A stretch of 18,768 nt of DNA from Ferruginibacter sp. (GCA_025352435.1 JANXTN010000293.1:1-18768); one strand, 5' to 3'. Counted from the first letter of the stretch, positions 7,175 to 14,541 are shown. Program-made: numbers and translations. Notes: generated by a model not told the origin, from the letters alone.

Positions 7175-8272
7175 TTGAAAGAAACAGCAAACAGCAAGCC
7201 CGGCATCTGGAAAAAATTAGTCAAAAGCAAAACTGCTTTGGCGGGCTTGCTCATTATATTTTTTGCTGTGTTTGTTTGTATTTTCGGTTATATCATTGCG
7301 CCAGATGCTAGTATAGATGCAGATCTGCAAACAGTGGAGATACAATCAAAGCCCCTTGGCTATGTACAACAATTCTTAAAAATCCCTCTAAATAAAAAAG
7401 CAAGTCAATCTACCTTTTCGGCTTTATTTTTTGGCACAGAAATAAAAGATACATATTTACCCATAAAAAATTACAGCATTAGTGGAAACAATATTGTTGT
7501 AAATAAATATATAGACGAAGACACAGCTGTGTTGCAGAAATACAACATAAACGAAATAACAAATGGCAATCCCTCCAAGATCCAACAACAGATAATTTCA
7601 AAAAAATATTGGTTGGGTACCGATGCTTTTGGTAGAGATATTTTAAGCAGGCTTATTATTGGTACAAGAGTAAGTATGATGGTTGGGTTAATTGCGGTAA
7701 TTATTTCTCTTACAATCGGCATCTTACTTGGTGCCCTTGCAGGTTACTATAAAGGAAAAGTAGATGCGGCAATCATGTGGTTAATAAATGTCACGTGGAG
7801 TATACCTACATTGTTATTGGTATTTGCAATTACACTCGCATTAGGAAAAGGTTTCTGGCAAATATTTATTGCCGTAGGACTCACTCTTTGGGTGAGCGTC
7901 GCAAGGTTGGTACGTGGGCAAGTAATGGCAGTAAAAGAACTGGAATATGTGCAGGCTGCAAAAGCGTTAGGTTACAAGGACAGTAGAATAATTTTTAAGC
8001 ACATTCTTCCAAATATTATCGGGCCCATTTTAGTTGTAGCAGCGGGTAATTTTGCAACAGCAATTATTATTGAAGCGGGTTTAAGTTTTTTAGGAATAGG
8101 CGTACAACCTCCACAACCGAGTTGGGGCTTGATGATAAAAGAAAATTACAATCTGATCATTACGCACAACGCAGCACAAGCACTCATCCCGGGCTTTGCC
8201 ATTATGCTGTTGGTATTGGCATTTAATTTTATTGGAACTTCATTAAGAGATGCGGTAGATACGAAGAATTAA
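7175..8272 (+). CDS. Peptide/nickel-type ABC transporter permease (DppC/OppC family)
   Basis: 365 residues. Membrane helix 1 is at about 20-42. A periplasmic insert of roughly 100 residues (43-143) is longer than in E. coli DppC. The BPD-transport core follows, with helices near 163-190, 202-223, 226-243, 285-307 and 335-355. WLGTDAFGRDILSRLI (146-161) is the classic start of the family's core. The EAA loop is EYVQAAKALGYKDSRI...HILPN (257-280), which docks on the ATPase subunit. The start is TTG at 7175: an in-frame TAA lies at 7154-7156, no ATG or GTG occurs in between, and helix 1 would be lost with any later start. No partner permease, ATPase or binding protein is in the window, so substrate is a family-level guess (oligopeptides). 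Confidence 0.9.
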   Translation: MKETANSKPGIWKKLVKSKTALAGLLIIFFAVFVCIFGYIIAPDASIDADLQTVEIQSKPLGYVQQFLKIPLNKKASQSTFSALFFGTEIKDTYLPIKNYSISGNNIVVNKYIDEDTAVLQKYNINEITNGNPSKIQQQIISKKYWLGTDAFGRDILSRLIIGTRVSMMVGLIAVIISLTIGILLGALAGYYKGKVDAAIMWLINVTWSIPTLLLVFAITLALGKGFWQIFIAVGLTLWVSVARLVRGQVMAVKELEYVQAAKALGYKDSRIIFKHILPNIIGPILVVAAGNFATAIIIEAGLSFLGIGVQPPQPSWGLMIKENYNLIITHNAAQALIPGFAIMLLVLAFNFIGTSLRDAVDTKN

Positions 8273-8297
8273 TTTGGATCACGGATTACGGACAGTA

Positions 8298-8354
8298 GTT
8301 ACGAGTTGGGAGTTTCGAGTTGAGCGAAATCTAAAATCTGCAATCCAACATCAA
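8298..8354 (+). repeat. Two adjacent heptad-period arrays upstream of pyrH
   Basis: Four units in GTT phase (8298, 8305, 8312 and 8319; e.g. GTTACGA, GTTTCGA) are followed one base later by four units in AAATC phase (8327, 8334, 8341 and 8348; e.g. AAATCTA, AAATCTG). Both have an exact 7-base period. The array ends about 30 bp before the pyrH ATG, just upstream of its predicted -7 element. Confidence 0.6.
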
Positions 8355-8359
8355 ACTTT

Positions 8360-8367
8360 TATCTTCG
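8360..8367 (+). promoter_or_regulatory. Possible -7 promoter element of pyrH
   Basis: TATCTTCG, a near match to the Bacteroidota -7 consensus TAnnTTTG, lies 15 bases before the ATG. No clear -33 TTG is seen at the right distance, so support is modest. Confidence 0.35.
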
Positions 8368-8382
8368 CAAAAAAATCCAAGT

Positions 8383-9093
8383 ATGTTACCCAAGTACAAA
8401 CGAATACTTTTAAAACTTTCCGGAGAATCATTAATGGGCGATAAAAACTTTGGTTTAGACCCTGCAGTTATTGCACAATATGCGCAGGAAATAAAGCAAA
8501 TAACAGACATGGGTGTGCAGGTTGCAATAGTAATTGGTGGCGGAAATATTTACAGAGGAATGAACGAGGCAGAAACAGGAATTGAAAGAGCGCAGGGAGA
8601 TTATATGGGAATGCTTGCCACTGTGATAAATGGTATGGCATTGCAAAGTGGATTGGAAAAAGCAGGCGTGGTTACTAGGCTTCAAAGCGCTATTAAGATG
8701 GAACAAATTGCGGAGCCATACATTCGCAGAAGAGCTATGAGGCATTTGGAAAAAGGAAGAGTAGTGATTTTTGGCGCAGGTACGGGAAACCCTTATTTTA
8801 CTACAGATACAGCCGGTTCATTAAGAGCAGTAGAAATAAAAGCAGACATCATTTTAAAAGGAACAAGAGTAGATGGTATTTATTCTGCTGACCCAGAAAA
8901 AGATCCTACAGCAACAAAATTTGGCAGAATATCTTTTGCAGATTGTATTTCTAAAAATTTGAAGGTGATGGACATGACGGCATTTACTTTATGTATGGAA
9001 AATAACTTGCCCATTGTAGTTTTTGACATGAACAAAACTGGCAACTTGATGAGTGTGGTGATTGGAGAAAAAACGGGAACGTTAGTTAGCTGA
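8383..9093 (+). CDS. pyrH: UMP kinase
   Basis: Phosphorylates UMP to UDP with ATP, the committed step to UTP/CTP in pyrimidine biosynthesis; cytoplasmic and hexameric in known bacterial members. 236 residues is the normal length. The amino-acid-kinase fold is marked by [11 protein letters not shown] (7-17), the glycine-rich IGGGNIYRG (51-59), and [15 protein letters not shown] (131-145), which binds the nucleotide. Asp142 and the following segment [18 protein letters not shown] (154-171) are typical of bacterial PyrH rather than eukaryotic UMP/CMP kinases. Unlike many genomes, frr does not follow; a strong terminator comes within 25 bp. Upstream are heptad repeats and a possible -7 box, so the gene appears monocistronic. 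Confidence 0.97.
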   Translation: MLPKYKRILLKLSGESLMGDKNFGLDPAVIAQYAQEIKQITDMGVQVAIVIGGGNIYRGMNEAETGIERAQGDYMGMLATVINGMALQSGLEKAGVVTRLQSAIKMEQIAEPYIRRRAMRHLEKGRVVIFGAGTGNPYFTTDTAGSLRAVEIKADIILKGTRVDGIYSADPEKDPTATKFGRISFADCISKNLKVMDMTAFTLCMENNLPIVVFDMNKTGNLMSVVIGEKTGTLVS

Positions 9094-9113
9094 TAAATTA
9101 TAATACGATAAAG

Positions 9114-9142
9114 AAAAGCCACAGAAATTTCTGTGGCTTTTT
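9114..9142. terminator. Bidirectional terminator between pyrH and the lipoprotein gene
   Basis: Perfect palindrome with 14-base arms (9114-9127 and 9128-9141) and core GCCACAG / CTGTGGC. It is flanked by an A-run and a T-run, so it can stop transcription from both converging genes. Confidence 0.85.
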
Positions 9143-9163
9143 CATTTCAACTTTATGATGTTA

Positions 9164-10138
9164 TTATAAAGTAATTAAATAGTTTTTTATGTACTCTAGT
9201 GTTCTTTTTACAGGTGTAATTTGAATAGTAGAAGAAGGACCGGATGTATTCATTACTGTATATGTTTGCAATGTTCCCAAATAATAATCCCCCGCTTGTT
9301 TAGAAATTACAACAACTGTTATAGGCTTATTTACAGGTAAAAGTGATGAAACAAAAGTACGTAACCCAACATTTGCTTTCAGGCCGGCAACACATTCTAC
9401 TGTATTAAAAGAAGCATAACAAACTGTATTGCTGTTTGTATAATTCGATGGAAGCTTCACTGATAAAATCGTTTGGGGAATACCCGCAGTATCCATATAA
9501 TGGGCGGTTTGTACGTATTGCAACCGGTTCGTTTGAATTTCATAACCGGTATTTGTAACGCCAGATTTATTGAAGGCGGTATCATTGTTTACTATCCAAT
9601 TAAATCCATTGATTGAGTCCGGCGATGCGTTAAAAATTCTATTGTAAAGAAAAGGATTTGTTGCATTAAATTTTACAGTGAGTTGCTTTCCCTGAGCAAC
9701 AGCTAAATTATCGCCATTGTTTTTTAAGTTCAGAAAAAATGCGCCGCCACTTACGAGTAATCTATCATTGCTCGTGGTAGGCATATCCATTAAAATATAA
9801 TCGCCTTTTTTAACTGACAACAAAGTCTCTTTTTGTACATTGCCCGAAGGCACCAAACCGTTATTTTTAACAAGACTGTTTACAGGAATAGTTAACGAAA
9901 TAATACCTGCTGAGAACATAGTTCCTGTGTTACTGTAAGAAAAGCTATCAGTCATTTTAGCCGTTCTTAAATCATTTTTTAAATAAACGATAGAAGCATT
10001 TGATGATAGATTCGTTTGCCAAACAGTATCTGCACTTCCTTGGAAATTATCAGGAATAAATGAATCAATATTTTTTTGACAACTGCTAAATATCACCAGC
10101 ATGATCGTACAAAAAATAATGTTTAAAAATGTTTTCAT
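9164..10138 (-). CDS. Putative surface lipoprotein, last gene of the sigma-factor operon
   Basis: A 324-residue protein with no domain I recognise. The N-terminus is a lipoprotein signal peptide: a hydrophobic stretch (4-17) and the lipobox FSSC with lipidated Cys20. The residues after it, QKNID, resemble the QKDDE-like surface-export signal described in Capnocytophaga, so surface exposure is possible. The rest is beta-rich and Ser/Thr/Asn-rich. ISLTIPVNSLV (about 81-91), KKGDYILMDMP and the terminal TPVKRTLEYIK hint at a repeated beta-sandwich but do not identify a family. It starts 52 bp after the barrel-type gene and is probably co-transcribed with it. It ends at the shared terminator with pyrH. 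Function unknown; envelope role inferred. Confidence 0.75.
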   Translation of the reverse strand: MKTFLNIIFCTIMLVIFSSCQKNIDSFIPDNFQGSADTVWQTNLSSNASIVYLKNDLRTAKMTDSFSYSNTGTMFSAGIISLTIPVNSLVKNNGLVPSGNVQKETLLSVKKGDYILMDMPTTSNDRLLVSGGAFFLNLKNNGDNLAVAQGKQLTVKFNATNPFLYNRIFNASPDSINGFNWIVNNDTAFNKSGVTNTGYEIQTNRLQYVQTAHYMDTAGIPQTILSVKLPSNYTNSNTVCYASFNTVECVAGLKANVGLRTFVSSLLPVNKPITVVVISKQAGDYYLGTLQTYTVMNTSGPSSTIQITPVKRTLEYIKNYLITL

Positions 10139-10190
10139 AATTGTTGTGTATAATTAATAGATACCTCTACTTCGTAAATTGTTGCCTCTC

Positions 10191-11495
10191 TTAAAAATCC
10201 ATTCGTATTCCAAATCTTATTCCTGTCGTATGGAACTTTTCTTTTAGCGAAAGCTCGGCCTTTGTTGCAGGTGATAATGACAATCGTACGTAAGGCTCCG
10301 CCATTAAATGCATTTTATCGTTGAGCTTGTAATAAACGGATGCTGCGCCAATAAAACTTACACCCGCTTTTGTTTTATACTGATAAGGAGAAGAGGTTTT
10401 TCCTGAAGTTATTTCTATCGAATTACCATTTTTATCTAAAACAAAACCGGTTTGTTTGCTGGAGATGTTCACCATTGCGCCCACGTTTATGTTGCTGTGT
10501 ATTCTTCCGTTGCCCATTTCATAGCCTACAGAAATGGGTATATCTATGCTTTTATATTTGTTGGTGCTAGTTTTATAAAGTGTTCCGGTTTGTGCATACG
10601 TCCCGGTAGTATCTCCATTGGTATTTATGATGTAAACATTCTGAACGACTCTTCCTTTCTCGGAAGTAAATTGTTCATTTATCTGGCTGTAATTTAAGCC
10701 TGTTCTAAAACTCATGCCGCTGCCAAAAACCCTTGTGTATCTTATGCCCGCACTATATGAAAGTAAATATTTTGTACTTGCTTTTCTTTGTTGCAAATAA
10801 ACCGAGTTTGATGTATCTGAAAAACTTCTGAAGACATAATCAGGTCCGCCATAAATTTCAATATAACGTTTGCTTCCCGCTGCATTTTTCTCCACTTCCG
10901 GACAAGGTATAAAAGTACTTTTGGGTAAATATCTTTTTTGTAGGTCTGGATTAAAAAGCTTTCTTTTTAAAAGGGTAGCATTAAAAATTTGTGTTTTAAC
11001 TGTGTATTCATTTTGGAAAGTAAGTGGATTATTGTCATTTGTGTTTTCAACTTTTACAACGGAAGTTGTCACATTTCCTTCATCTAAAAAGTTAGATGAA
11101 AAACTGTTTTGTTGTTTTTTTGCGTTCTGTTTTAAAAGTAAAATCTTCTCATTTTTATTCACAGGTTGTAAAGTTGGAGTTGTTTGTGCCAATGCGGAAG
11201 TCGTAACCGAGGTAACTGTATTTTTTTGCGCAACTTTATTATTGGAATTATTTAAAGCATAAAAATTTGTTTGAAGGGGAACGTAGTTTTTAGCTGTATT
11301 ATAAAAAACGATACTGCTTATTGTTGCTACCAAAAAGAACAATAAAATCCCTTTACTAAAATTGTTAAACCAAAAAACGACTGGTTTTTCTCTTTCTTTT
11401 TTTGCCATAATGTTATCCCAGATATGTGGTGGAACCTCCGGCTTTGCATTGGCCATTTGTTCTTTTACATGGGCATCAAATAAATTATTTATCAT
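10191..11495 (-). CDS. Anti-sigma-like membrane protein with C-terminal beta-barrel-like domain
   Basis: 434 residues in four parts. Residues 1-45 are a polar, presumably cytoplasmic tail (ANAKPEVPPHIWDNIMAKKE resembles anti-sigma/OMP N-termini seen next to ECF factors in Bacteroidota). Residues 48-66 form one membrane helix with no signal-peptidase site. Residues 70-205 are a low-complexity Asn/Thr/Lys-rich linker. Residues 208-434 alternate hydrophobic and polar residues (RYIEIYGGPDYVFR, GIRYTRVFGSGMSFRTGL) and end in GIRFGIRMDF, like outer-membrane beta-barrels that close with an aromatic residue. The ATG overlaps the sigma-factor stop by 4 bp (ATGA), so translation is likely coupled. Inference: it holds the sigma factor at the inner membrane, while the C-terminal part senses or sits in the envelope. 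How both parts reach their membranes is unclear. Confidence 0.72.
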   Translation of the reverse strand: MINNLFDAHVKEQMANAKPEVPPHIWDNIMAKKEREKPVVFWFNNFSKGILLFFLVATISSIVFYNTAKNYVPLQTNFYALNNSNNKVAQKNTVTSVTTSALAQTTPTLQPVNKNEKILLLKQNAKKQQNSFSSNFLDEGNVTTSVVKVENTNDNNPLTFQNEYTVKTQIFNATLLKRKLFNPDLQKRYLPKSTFIPCPEVEKNAAGSKRYIEIYGGPDYVFRSFSDTSNSVYLQQRKASTKYLLSYSAGIRYTRVFGSGMSFRTGLNYSQINEQFTSEKGRVVQNVYIINTNGDTTGTYAQTGTLYKTSTNKYKSIDIPISVGYEMGNGRIHSNINVGAMVNISSKQTGFVLDKNGNSIEITSGKTSSPYQYKTKAGVSFIGAASVYYKLNDKMHLMAEPYVRLSLSPATKAELSLKEKFHTTGIRFGIRMDF

Positions 11496-12037
11496 ACCGC
11501 AATTTTTTGCATTTGTATTATTTCTCTTTGTAACATTTGTCTTGCCTTTACCAGTTGGCTTCTGCTTGTACCTGGTTGTATCCCGAGCATGTTGGCAATT
11601 TCATCGTGCTGAAATCCTTCGATAACATATAAATTGAAAATGATTCTGTAGCCATCCGGTAAATTATGAATCAGTAACAACAAATCTTTTTCAGTTAAAT
11701 GATTAAATGCAAGAACATCATTGCTGTCAGGTAAATGTGAATCTTTCACTTCTTCAACTGAAAACTCTTTGCTGTACCTGCTCACAGTATATTTCTTTAA
11801 GGCTGTGTTTACCACCACCCTTCTCATCCAACCCTCAAAAGAACCATCTCCTTTAAACTGACTTAACTTTTTAAAGATTTTTATAAAAGCATCCTGTAAA
11901 ATATCCTCTGCATCTTCCTTGTTACGGGCATAACGCATACAGACACCCAATAGCATAGATGCATAACGATTGAACAGGCTTTTTTGACAAAGCGCATCAT
12001 CTTTTATGCAACCTTTTATAAGTTCAATATCTGTCAA
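11492..12037 (-). CDS. ECF (extracytoplasmic function) RNA polymerase sigma factor
   Basis: 181 residues with the two-domain ECF layout. Region 2 is about 8-80 (core-binding and -10 recognition; MRYARNKEDAEDILQDAF at 34-51 is the classic 2.1/2.2 segment and FEGWMRRVVVNTAL lies at 67-80). A ~40-residue linker follows, then region 4 (about 115-173) with LPDGYRIIFNLYVIEG and the helix-turn-helix HDEIANMLGIQPGTSRSQL (144-162). It would direct transcription of an envelope-related regulon, probably including its own operon. The two genes behind it (anti-sigma/barrel protein and lipoprotein) fit an envelope-stress or surface-structure switch. A divergent AT-rich region with an 8-bp inverted repeat lies upstream. 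Target promoters cannot be deduced. Confidence 0.94.
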   Translation of the reverse strand: MTDIELIKGCIKDDALCQKSLFNRYASMLLGVCMRYARNKEDAEDILQDAFIKIFKKLSQFKGDGSFEGWMRRVVVNTALKKYTVSRYSKEFSVEEVKDSHLPDSNDVLAFNHLTEKDLLLLIHNLPDGYRIIFNLYVIEGFQHDEIANMLGIQPGTSRSQLVKARQMLQREIIQMQKIAV

Positions 12038-12108
12038 TATTTTTGGATTGATAGGCGGCCGTTTATAATCAAGATACCTCGAAGAGCACTTATGCTGCCC
12101 GCTATTAA

Positions 12109-12136
12109 ATATACAATTAATAATAGTTTTGTATAT
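12109..12136. promoter_or_regulatory. Inverted repeat in the divergent sigma-factor / coiled-coil gene region
   Basis: Perfect 8-bp arms ATATACAA (12109-12116) and TTGTATAT (12129-12136) with a 12-base spacer. It lies about 70 bp upstream of both divergent genes, so an operator or promoter-overlapping site is possible. In AT-rich DNA a chance origin cannot be excluded. Confidence 0.35.
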
Positions 12137-12213
12137 ATAGCGTTATTGGTAAAATAAAATTGTGTTGGCTGAGGTAAAATTTTACAGTAGTACTTTGCAC
12201 TTAAGTTAAAAAG

Positions 12214-12732
12214 ATGAATGTAGAGAAAAAAATACGGATGCTGGTTTCAGAAAATGAATTTTTACAACTGCAGTTGGAAGATATAAATAATGAGTTGAAA
12301 AAGAAGGATGAAGAGATTGATATACTGGCGGAAGACCTTGAAACCGCTGCATTTTTAAGGAGTAAAATAGACAGTAACTTAATAGAAATAGAGCAGTTAA
12401 AATATTACAACCACCAGGCGCAGCAAAAAAATCTTGGGCTGGAAACGCTCAATGAAGAATTGGAAGTAGATCTTTTACAACAAATGAAAGGGCGACAGAA
12501 AGAGCAACAGGCACTTAAAGAAATGGATTCTGTAAAAACCAACATAAAAGTAATTACAGAAGAATTGAATGAAGCGGCGGCCTTATATAAAAAACTACAA
12601 ACCTTAAAAGAAAAATTAGTAGAGGCAAATAGCAAAGCTTTACTGGCAGAAATAGAAAACGAGGATTTAAAGAAAGAAGTACAGGAACAGAGAGAATTAA
12701 TTGTCCTTTTAAAAAATAAAAAACCTTCATAA
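12214..12732 (+). CDS. Coiled-coil protein of unknown function
   Basis: 172 residues, almost wholly predicted alpha-helical coiled coil. It has dense Glu, Lys, Gln and Leu in heptad spacing (e.g. ENEFLQLQLEDINNELKKK at 14-32, ENEDLKKEVQEQRELI at 147-162), with no Cys or Trp and a single Pro, next to last. There is no signal peptide or membrane helix, so it is probably cytoplasmic. I recognise no specific family; short coiled-coil proteins of this kind act as scaffolds or cell-division/chromosome accessory proteins, but nothing here decides that. It starts with ATG after a purine-rich AAAAAG. pdxH begins 29 bp after its stop on the same strand, so the two are probably co-transcribed without an obvious functional link. 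Confidence 0.75.
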   Translation: MNVEKKIRMLVSENEFLQLQLEDINNELKKKDEEIDILAEDLETAAFLRSKIDSNLIEIEQLKYYNHQAQQKNLGLETLNEELEVDLLQQMKGRQKEQQALKEMDSVKTNIKVITEELNEAAALYKKLQTLKEKLVEANSKALLAEIENEDLKKEVQEQRELIVLLKNKKPS

Positions 12733-12761
12733 TTCAGCAGCGCTGAAAAATAAAAATTACG

Positions 12762-13400
12762 ATGAATTCAATCGCAGATATCAGGAAAGATTATAAGCTA
12801 CGCTCTTTTTCAGAAAACGAGGCTGCAACGAATCCTTTTGAACAGTTTACGAGTTGGTTTAATGAAGCTGTAGAAAGTAATATAGATGAAGTAAATGCAA
12901 TGACCCTTGCAACGGTAAATGGAAAAGGCAAGCCTTCTGCACGAATTGTATTGCTGAAAGGTGTATGCGAAAGTGGTTTTACTTTTTATACAAATTACCA
13001 AAGTCACAAAGCAAAAGAAATGGGAGAGAACAATAATGTTGCTCTTGTGTTTTTTTGGAAAGAACTGGAACGCCAGATCAGGATTGAAGGCACTGTAAAA
13101 AAAGCCTCGGAAGATGTTAGCGATACTTATTTTAATAGTCGACCGGAGGAAAGTAGAATTGGCGCCTGGTCATCACCACAAAGTGAAGTGATTGCATCAA
13201 GAGAAATACTTGAAAAAAATGTCGCAGAAATTAAAAACAGATTTGCGGGAAAAGAAATTGCACGACCGGACTTTTGGGGCGGTTATACAGTTGAGCCAGT
13301 TTTGTTTGAATTTTGGCAAGGCCGCTCAAACAGACTTCATGATAGAATAGAATATGCTCATGATAAAAATACATGGATAAAAAGAAGGCTGGCACCTTAA
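12762..13400 (+). CDS. pdxH: Pyridoxamine/pyridoxine 5'-phosphate oxidase
   Basis: FMN enzyme that oxidises pyridoxamine- or pyridoxine-5'-phosphate to pyridoxal 5'-phosphate (vitamin B6), the last step of synthesis and the salvage route. 212 residues, close to E. coli PdxH (218). The substrate-lid N-terminus is MNSIADIRKDY. FMN-binding segments are ARIVLLKG (60-67), FYTNYQSHKA (75-84) and RQIRIEG (104-110). SRPEESRIGAWSS (126-138) is the expected substrate loop. The C-terminal family signature covers FWGGY (171-175) and EFWQGRSNRLHDR (183-195), ending in KRRLAP. All key residues are present. The gene ends at a bidirectional terminator shared with the THX gene. Confidence 0.97.
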   Translation: MNSIADIRKDYKLRSFSENEAATNPFEQFTSWFNEAVESNIDEVNAMTLATVNGKGKPSARIVLLKGVCESGFTFYTNYQSHKAKEMGENNNVALVFFWKELERQIRIEGTVKKASEDVSDTYFNSRPEESRIGAWSSPQSEVIASREILEKNVAEIKNRFAGKEIARPDFWGGYTVEPVLFEFWQGRSNRLHDRIEYAHDKNTWIKRRLAP

Positions 13401-13413
13401 CTTGCACCCATTA

Positions 13414-13443
13414 AAAAAAGCGAATGAAAACATTCGCTTTTTT
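13414..13443. terminator. Bidirectional terminator between pdxH and the THX gene
   Basis: Arms AAAAAAGCGAATG (13414-13426) and CATTCGCTTTTTT (13431-13443) enclose the loop AAAA, giving a T-run on either strand. Its core (AGCGAATG/CATTCGCT) closely resembles the terminator at 2607-2627. Confidence 0.85.
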
Positions 13444-13444
13444 A

Positions 13445-13600
13445 TTATTTTGCTTTTTTCGCAGCTGGCTTTTTTTCTTCAACAACTTTTGGTTCTGCTT
13501 TTTTTACAGCAACCTTTGTTGCAACTTTTGCAGGTCTTGATTTTCCGAAAGAGCCTGCTTTGGTTTTTCCTTTTTTGGTTTTAATATCACCACGTCCCAT
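13445..13600 (-). CDS. 30S ribosomal protein THX family (51 residues)
   Basis: A short, very basic protein starting MGRGDIKTKKGK and continuing AGSFGKSRP. This matches the conserved N-terminal pattern of ribosomal protein THX (MGKGDxKTxxGK...GxxGxxRP), a small peptide that in Thermus sits in the head of the 30S subunit and is widespread in Bacteroidota. Residues 24-51 are a Lys/Ala/Val/Glu-rich tail ending KPAAKKAK, longer than the shortest THX proteins and reminiscent of histone-H1-like tails. The start is the ATG at 13600. The gene converges on pdxH, with the shared terminator hairpin directly after its stop, and lies behind the HU gene on the same strand with a terminator between them. Ribosomal role is by family; the tail's role is unknown. 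Confidence 0.82.
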   Translation of the reverse strand: MGRGDIKTKKGKTKAGSFGKSRPAKVATKVAVKKAEPKVVEEKKPAAKKAK

Positions 13601-13634
13601 AATTTGTATTTTTATTATTTATTAAAGTTATAAA

Positions 13635-13664
13635 AAAAGCAAGACACTACTGCATCTTGCTTTT
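13635..13664 (-). terminator. Terminator of the HU gene
   Basis: Arms AAAAGCAAGA (13635-13644) and TCTTGCTTTT (13655-13664) with a 10-base loop. On the minus strand the stem is followed by a run of T. It lies 18 bp after the HU stop and upstream of the THX start. Confidence 0.75.
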
Positions 13665-13682
13665 AAAATGTTTTTTGTAAAA

Positions 13683-13952
13683 CTAGATTTTAGAAGACAA
13701 TTCTTTACCTGCTTTAAACTTAGCAACTTTTTTTGCTTTGATTTTAATAACAGCTCCTGTTTGAGGATTGCGACCATTACGTGCAGCTCTTTTAGAAACA
13801 GAAAAAGTACCAAAGCCTACAAGAGTAACTTTGTCACCTTTCTTTAAAGTTTTTGTAACAGCATCTACAAACGCATCTACAGTTAAGTTAGCTTGAGTTT
13901 TGGTGATACCTGCGTCTTCTGCAATTTTTGCAATTAATTCTGCTTTGTTCAT
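13683..13952 (-). CDS. HU-family DNA-binding protein
   Basis: An 89-residue nucleoid protein of standard HU length that bends and compacts DNA as a dimer. The N-terminal helices (MNKAELIAKIAEDAGITKTQ) form the dimer body. The beta-arm signature is GFGTFSVSKRAARNGRNP (46-63), with Pro63 of the RNP tip as the DNA-intercalating residue, followed by QTGAVIKIKAKKVAKFKAG. The sequence fits HU better than IHF subunits, although DNA specificity is not decided. A canonical Bacteroidota promoter (13982-14010) lies about 30 bp upstream and a terminator follows, so this is probably a strongly expressed single-gene unit. Confidence 0.96.
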   Translation of the reverse strand: MNKAELIAKIAEDAGITKTQANLTVDAFVDAVTKTLKKGDKVTLVGFGTFSVSKRAARNGRNPQTGAVIKIKAKKVAKFKAGKELSSKI

Positions 13953-13981
13953 AATGAGTTTTTTGAAAATTTATAGTAAGA

Positions 13982-14010
13982 CAAATATATAGGGTTTTTA
14001 CATGCAACAA
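13982..14010 (-). promoter_or_regulatory. Bacteroidota-type promoter of the HU gene
   Basis: On the minus strand, TTGTTG (14005-14010) precedes TATATTTG (13982-13989), an exact match to TAnnTTTG, with 15 or 18 intervening bases depending on which TTG is used. The ATG lies about 30 bases beyond the -7 box. Confidence 0.65.
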
Positions 14011-14234
14011 CTTTTTTTTGAATTTTTTTGGAATGGTAAAAATGGCTGCAATGCGCTGTACGTGTGTATTTCAGACGTAATTTTACGTAAACATTAAGAT
14101 ATACAAACAGAGCATAAAATCTGAAATGCAATACAGTATTGATTTTCAGCAAGGTAAAGCCCTTTAAAGCCATTGATGGCAAGGTTTTGCGAAAGATAAT
14201 TTTTTAGAAAATGGTGCTGTCAGGTTTTGCACAA

Positions 14235-14540
14235 TTAGTCCACAATTTGCATAACGGACCTGATCGATATAAATTTATCTCCCCATTTTTCAAAAGACCG
14301 ATTTCTCATTTCACCAGCAAATTTTTCAATATAACGATTATACAAAGCCTTGCTATCCGCAAAAAATTGTACAGCAAAAGTTGGTCCTTCCACTTCATCT
14401 ATCTCCAACAATTTTACAATTTTATATTCTGTAAAGCATTCGCTTTCCATCACTTCTTTTACATGAACTTCTTTAAGCCATAGTAACCATTCGGTTGAAA
14501 TACTGTTGTGAACTTTTGTTGTGATATTATAAATGATCAT
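14235..14540 (-). CDS. DUF4286 family protein
   Basis: A 101-residue cytoplasmic protein that matches the Bacteroidota DUF4286 pattern. It begins MIIYNITTKVH, then WLLWLKEVHVKEVMES and FTEYKIVKLLEID, then TFAVQFFADS, and ends with a helix around YIEKFAGEMRNRSFEKWGDKF and FISIRSVMQIV. The strand-helix alternation suggests a small ferredoxin-like (dimeric alpha-beta barrel type) fold, as in antibiotic-biosynthesis monooxygenase-like proteins, but no active-site residues are evident. Its ATG is separated by one base from the stop of the exonuclease III gene, so the two are almost certainly co-transcribed. Biochemical function is unknown. Confidence 0.8.
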   Translation of the reverse strand: MIIYNITTKVHNSISTEWLLWLKEVHVKEVMESECFTEYKIVKLLEIDEVEGPTFAVQFFADSKALYNRYIEKFAGEMRNRSFEKWGDKFISIRSVMQIVD

Positions 14541-14541
14541 T

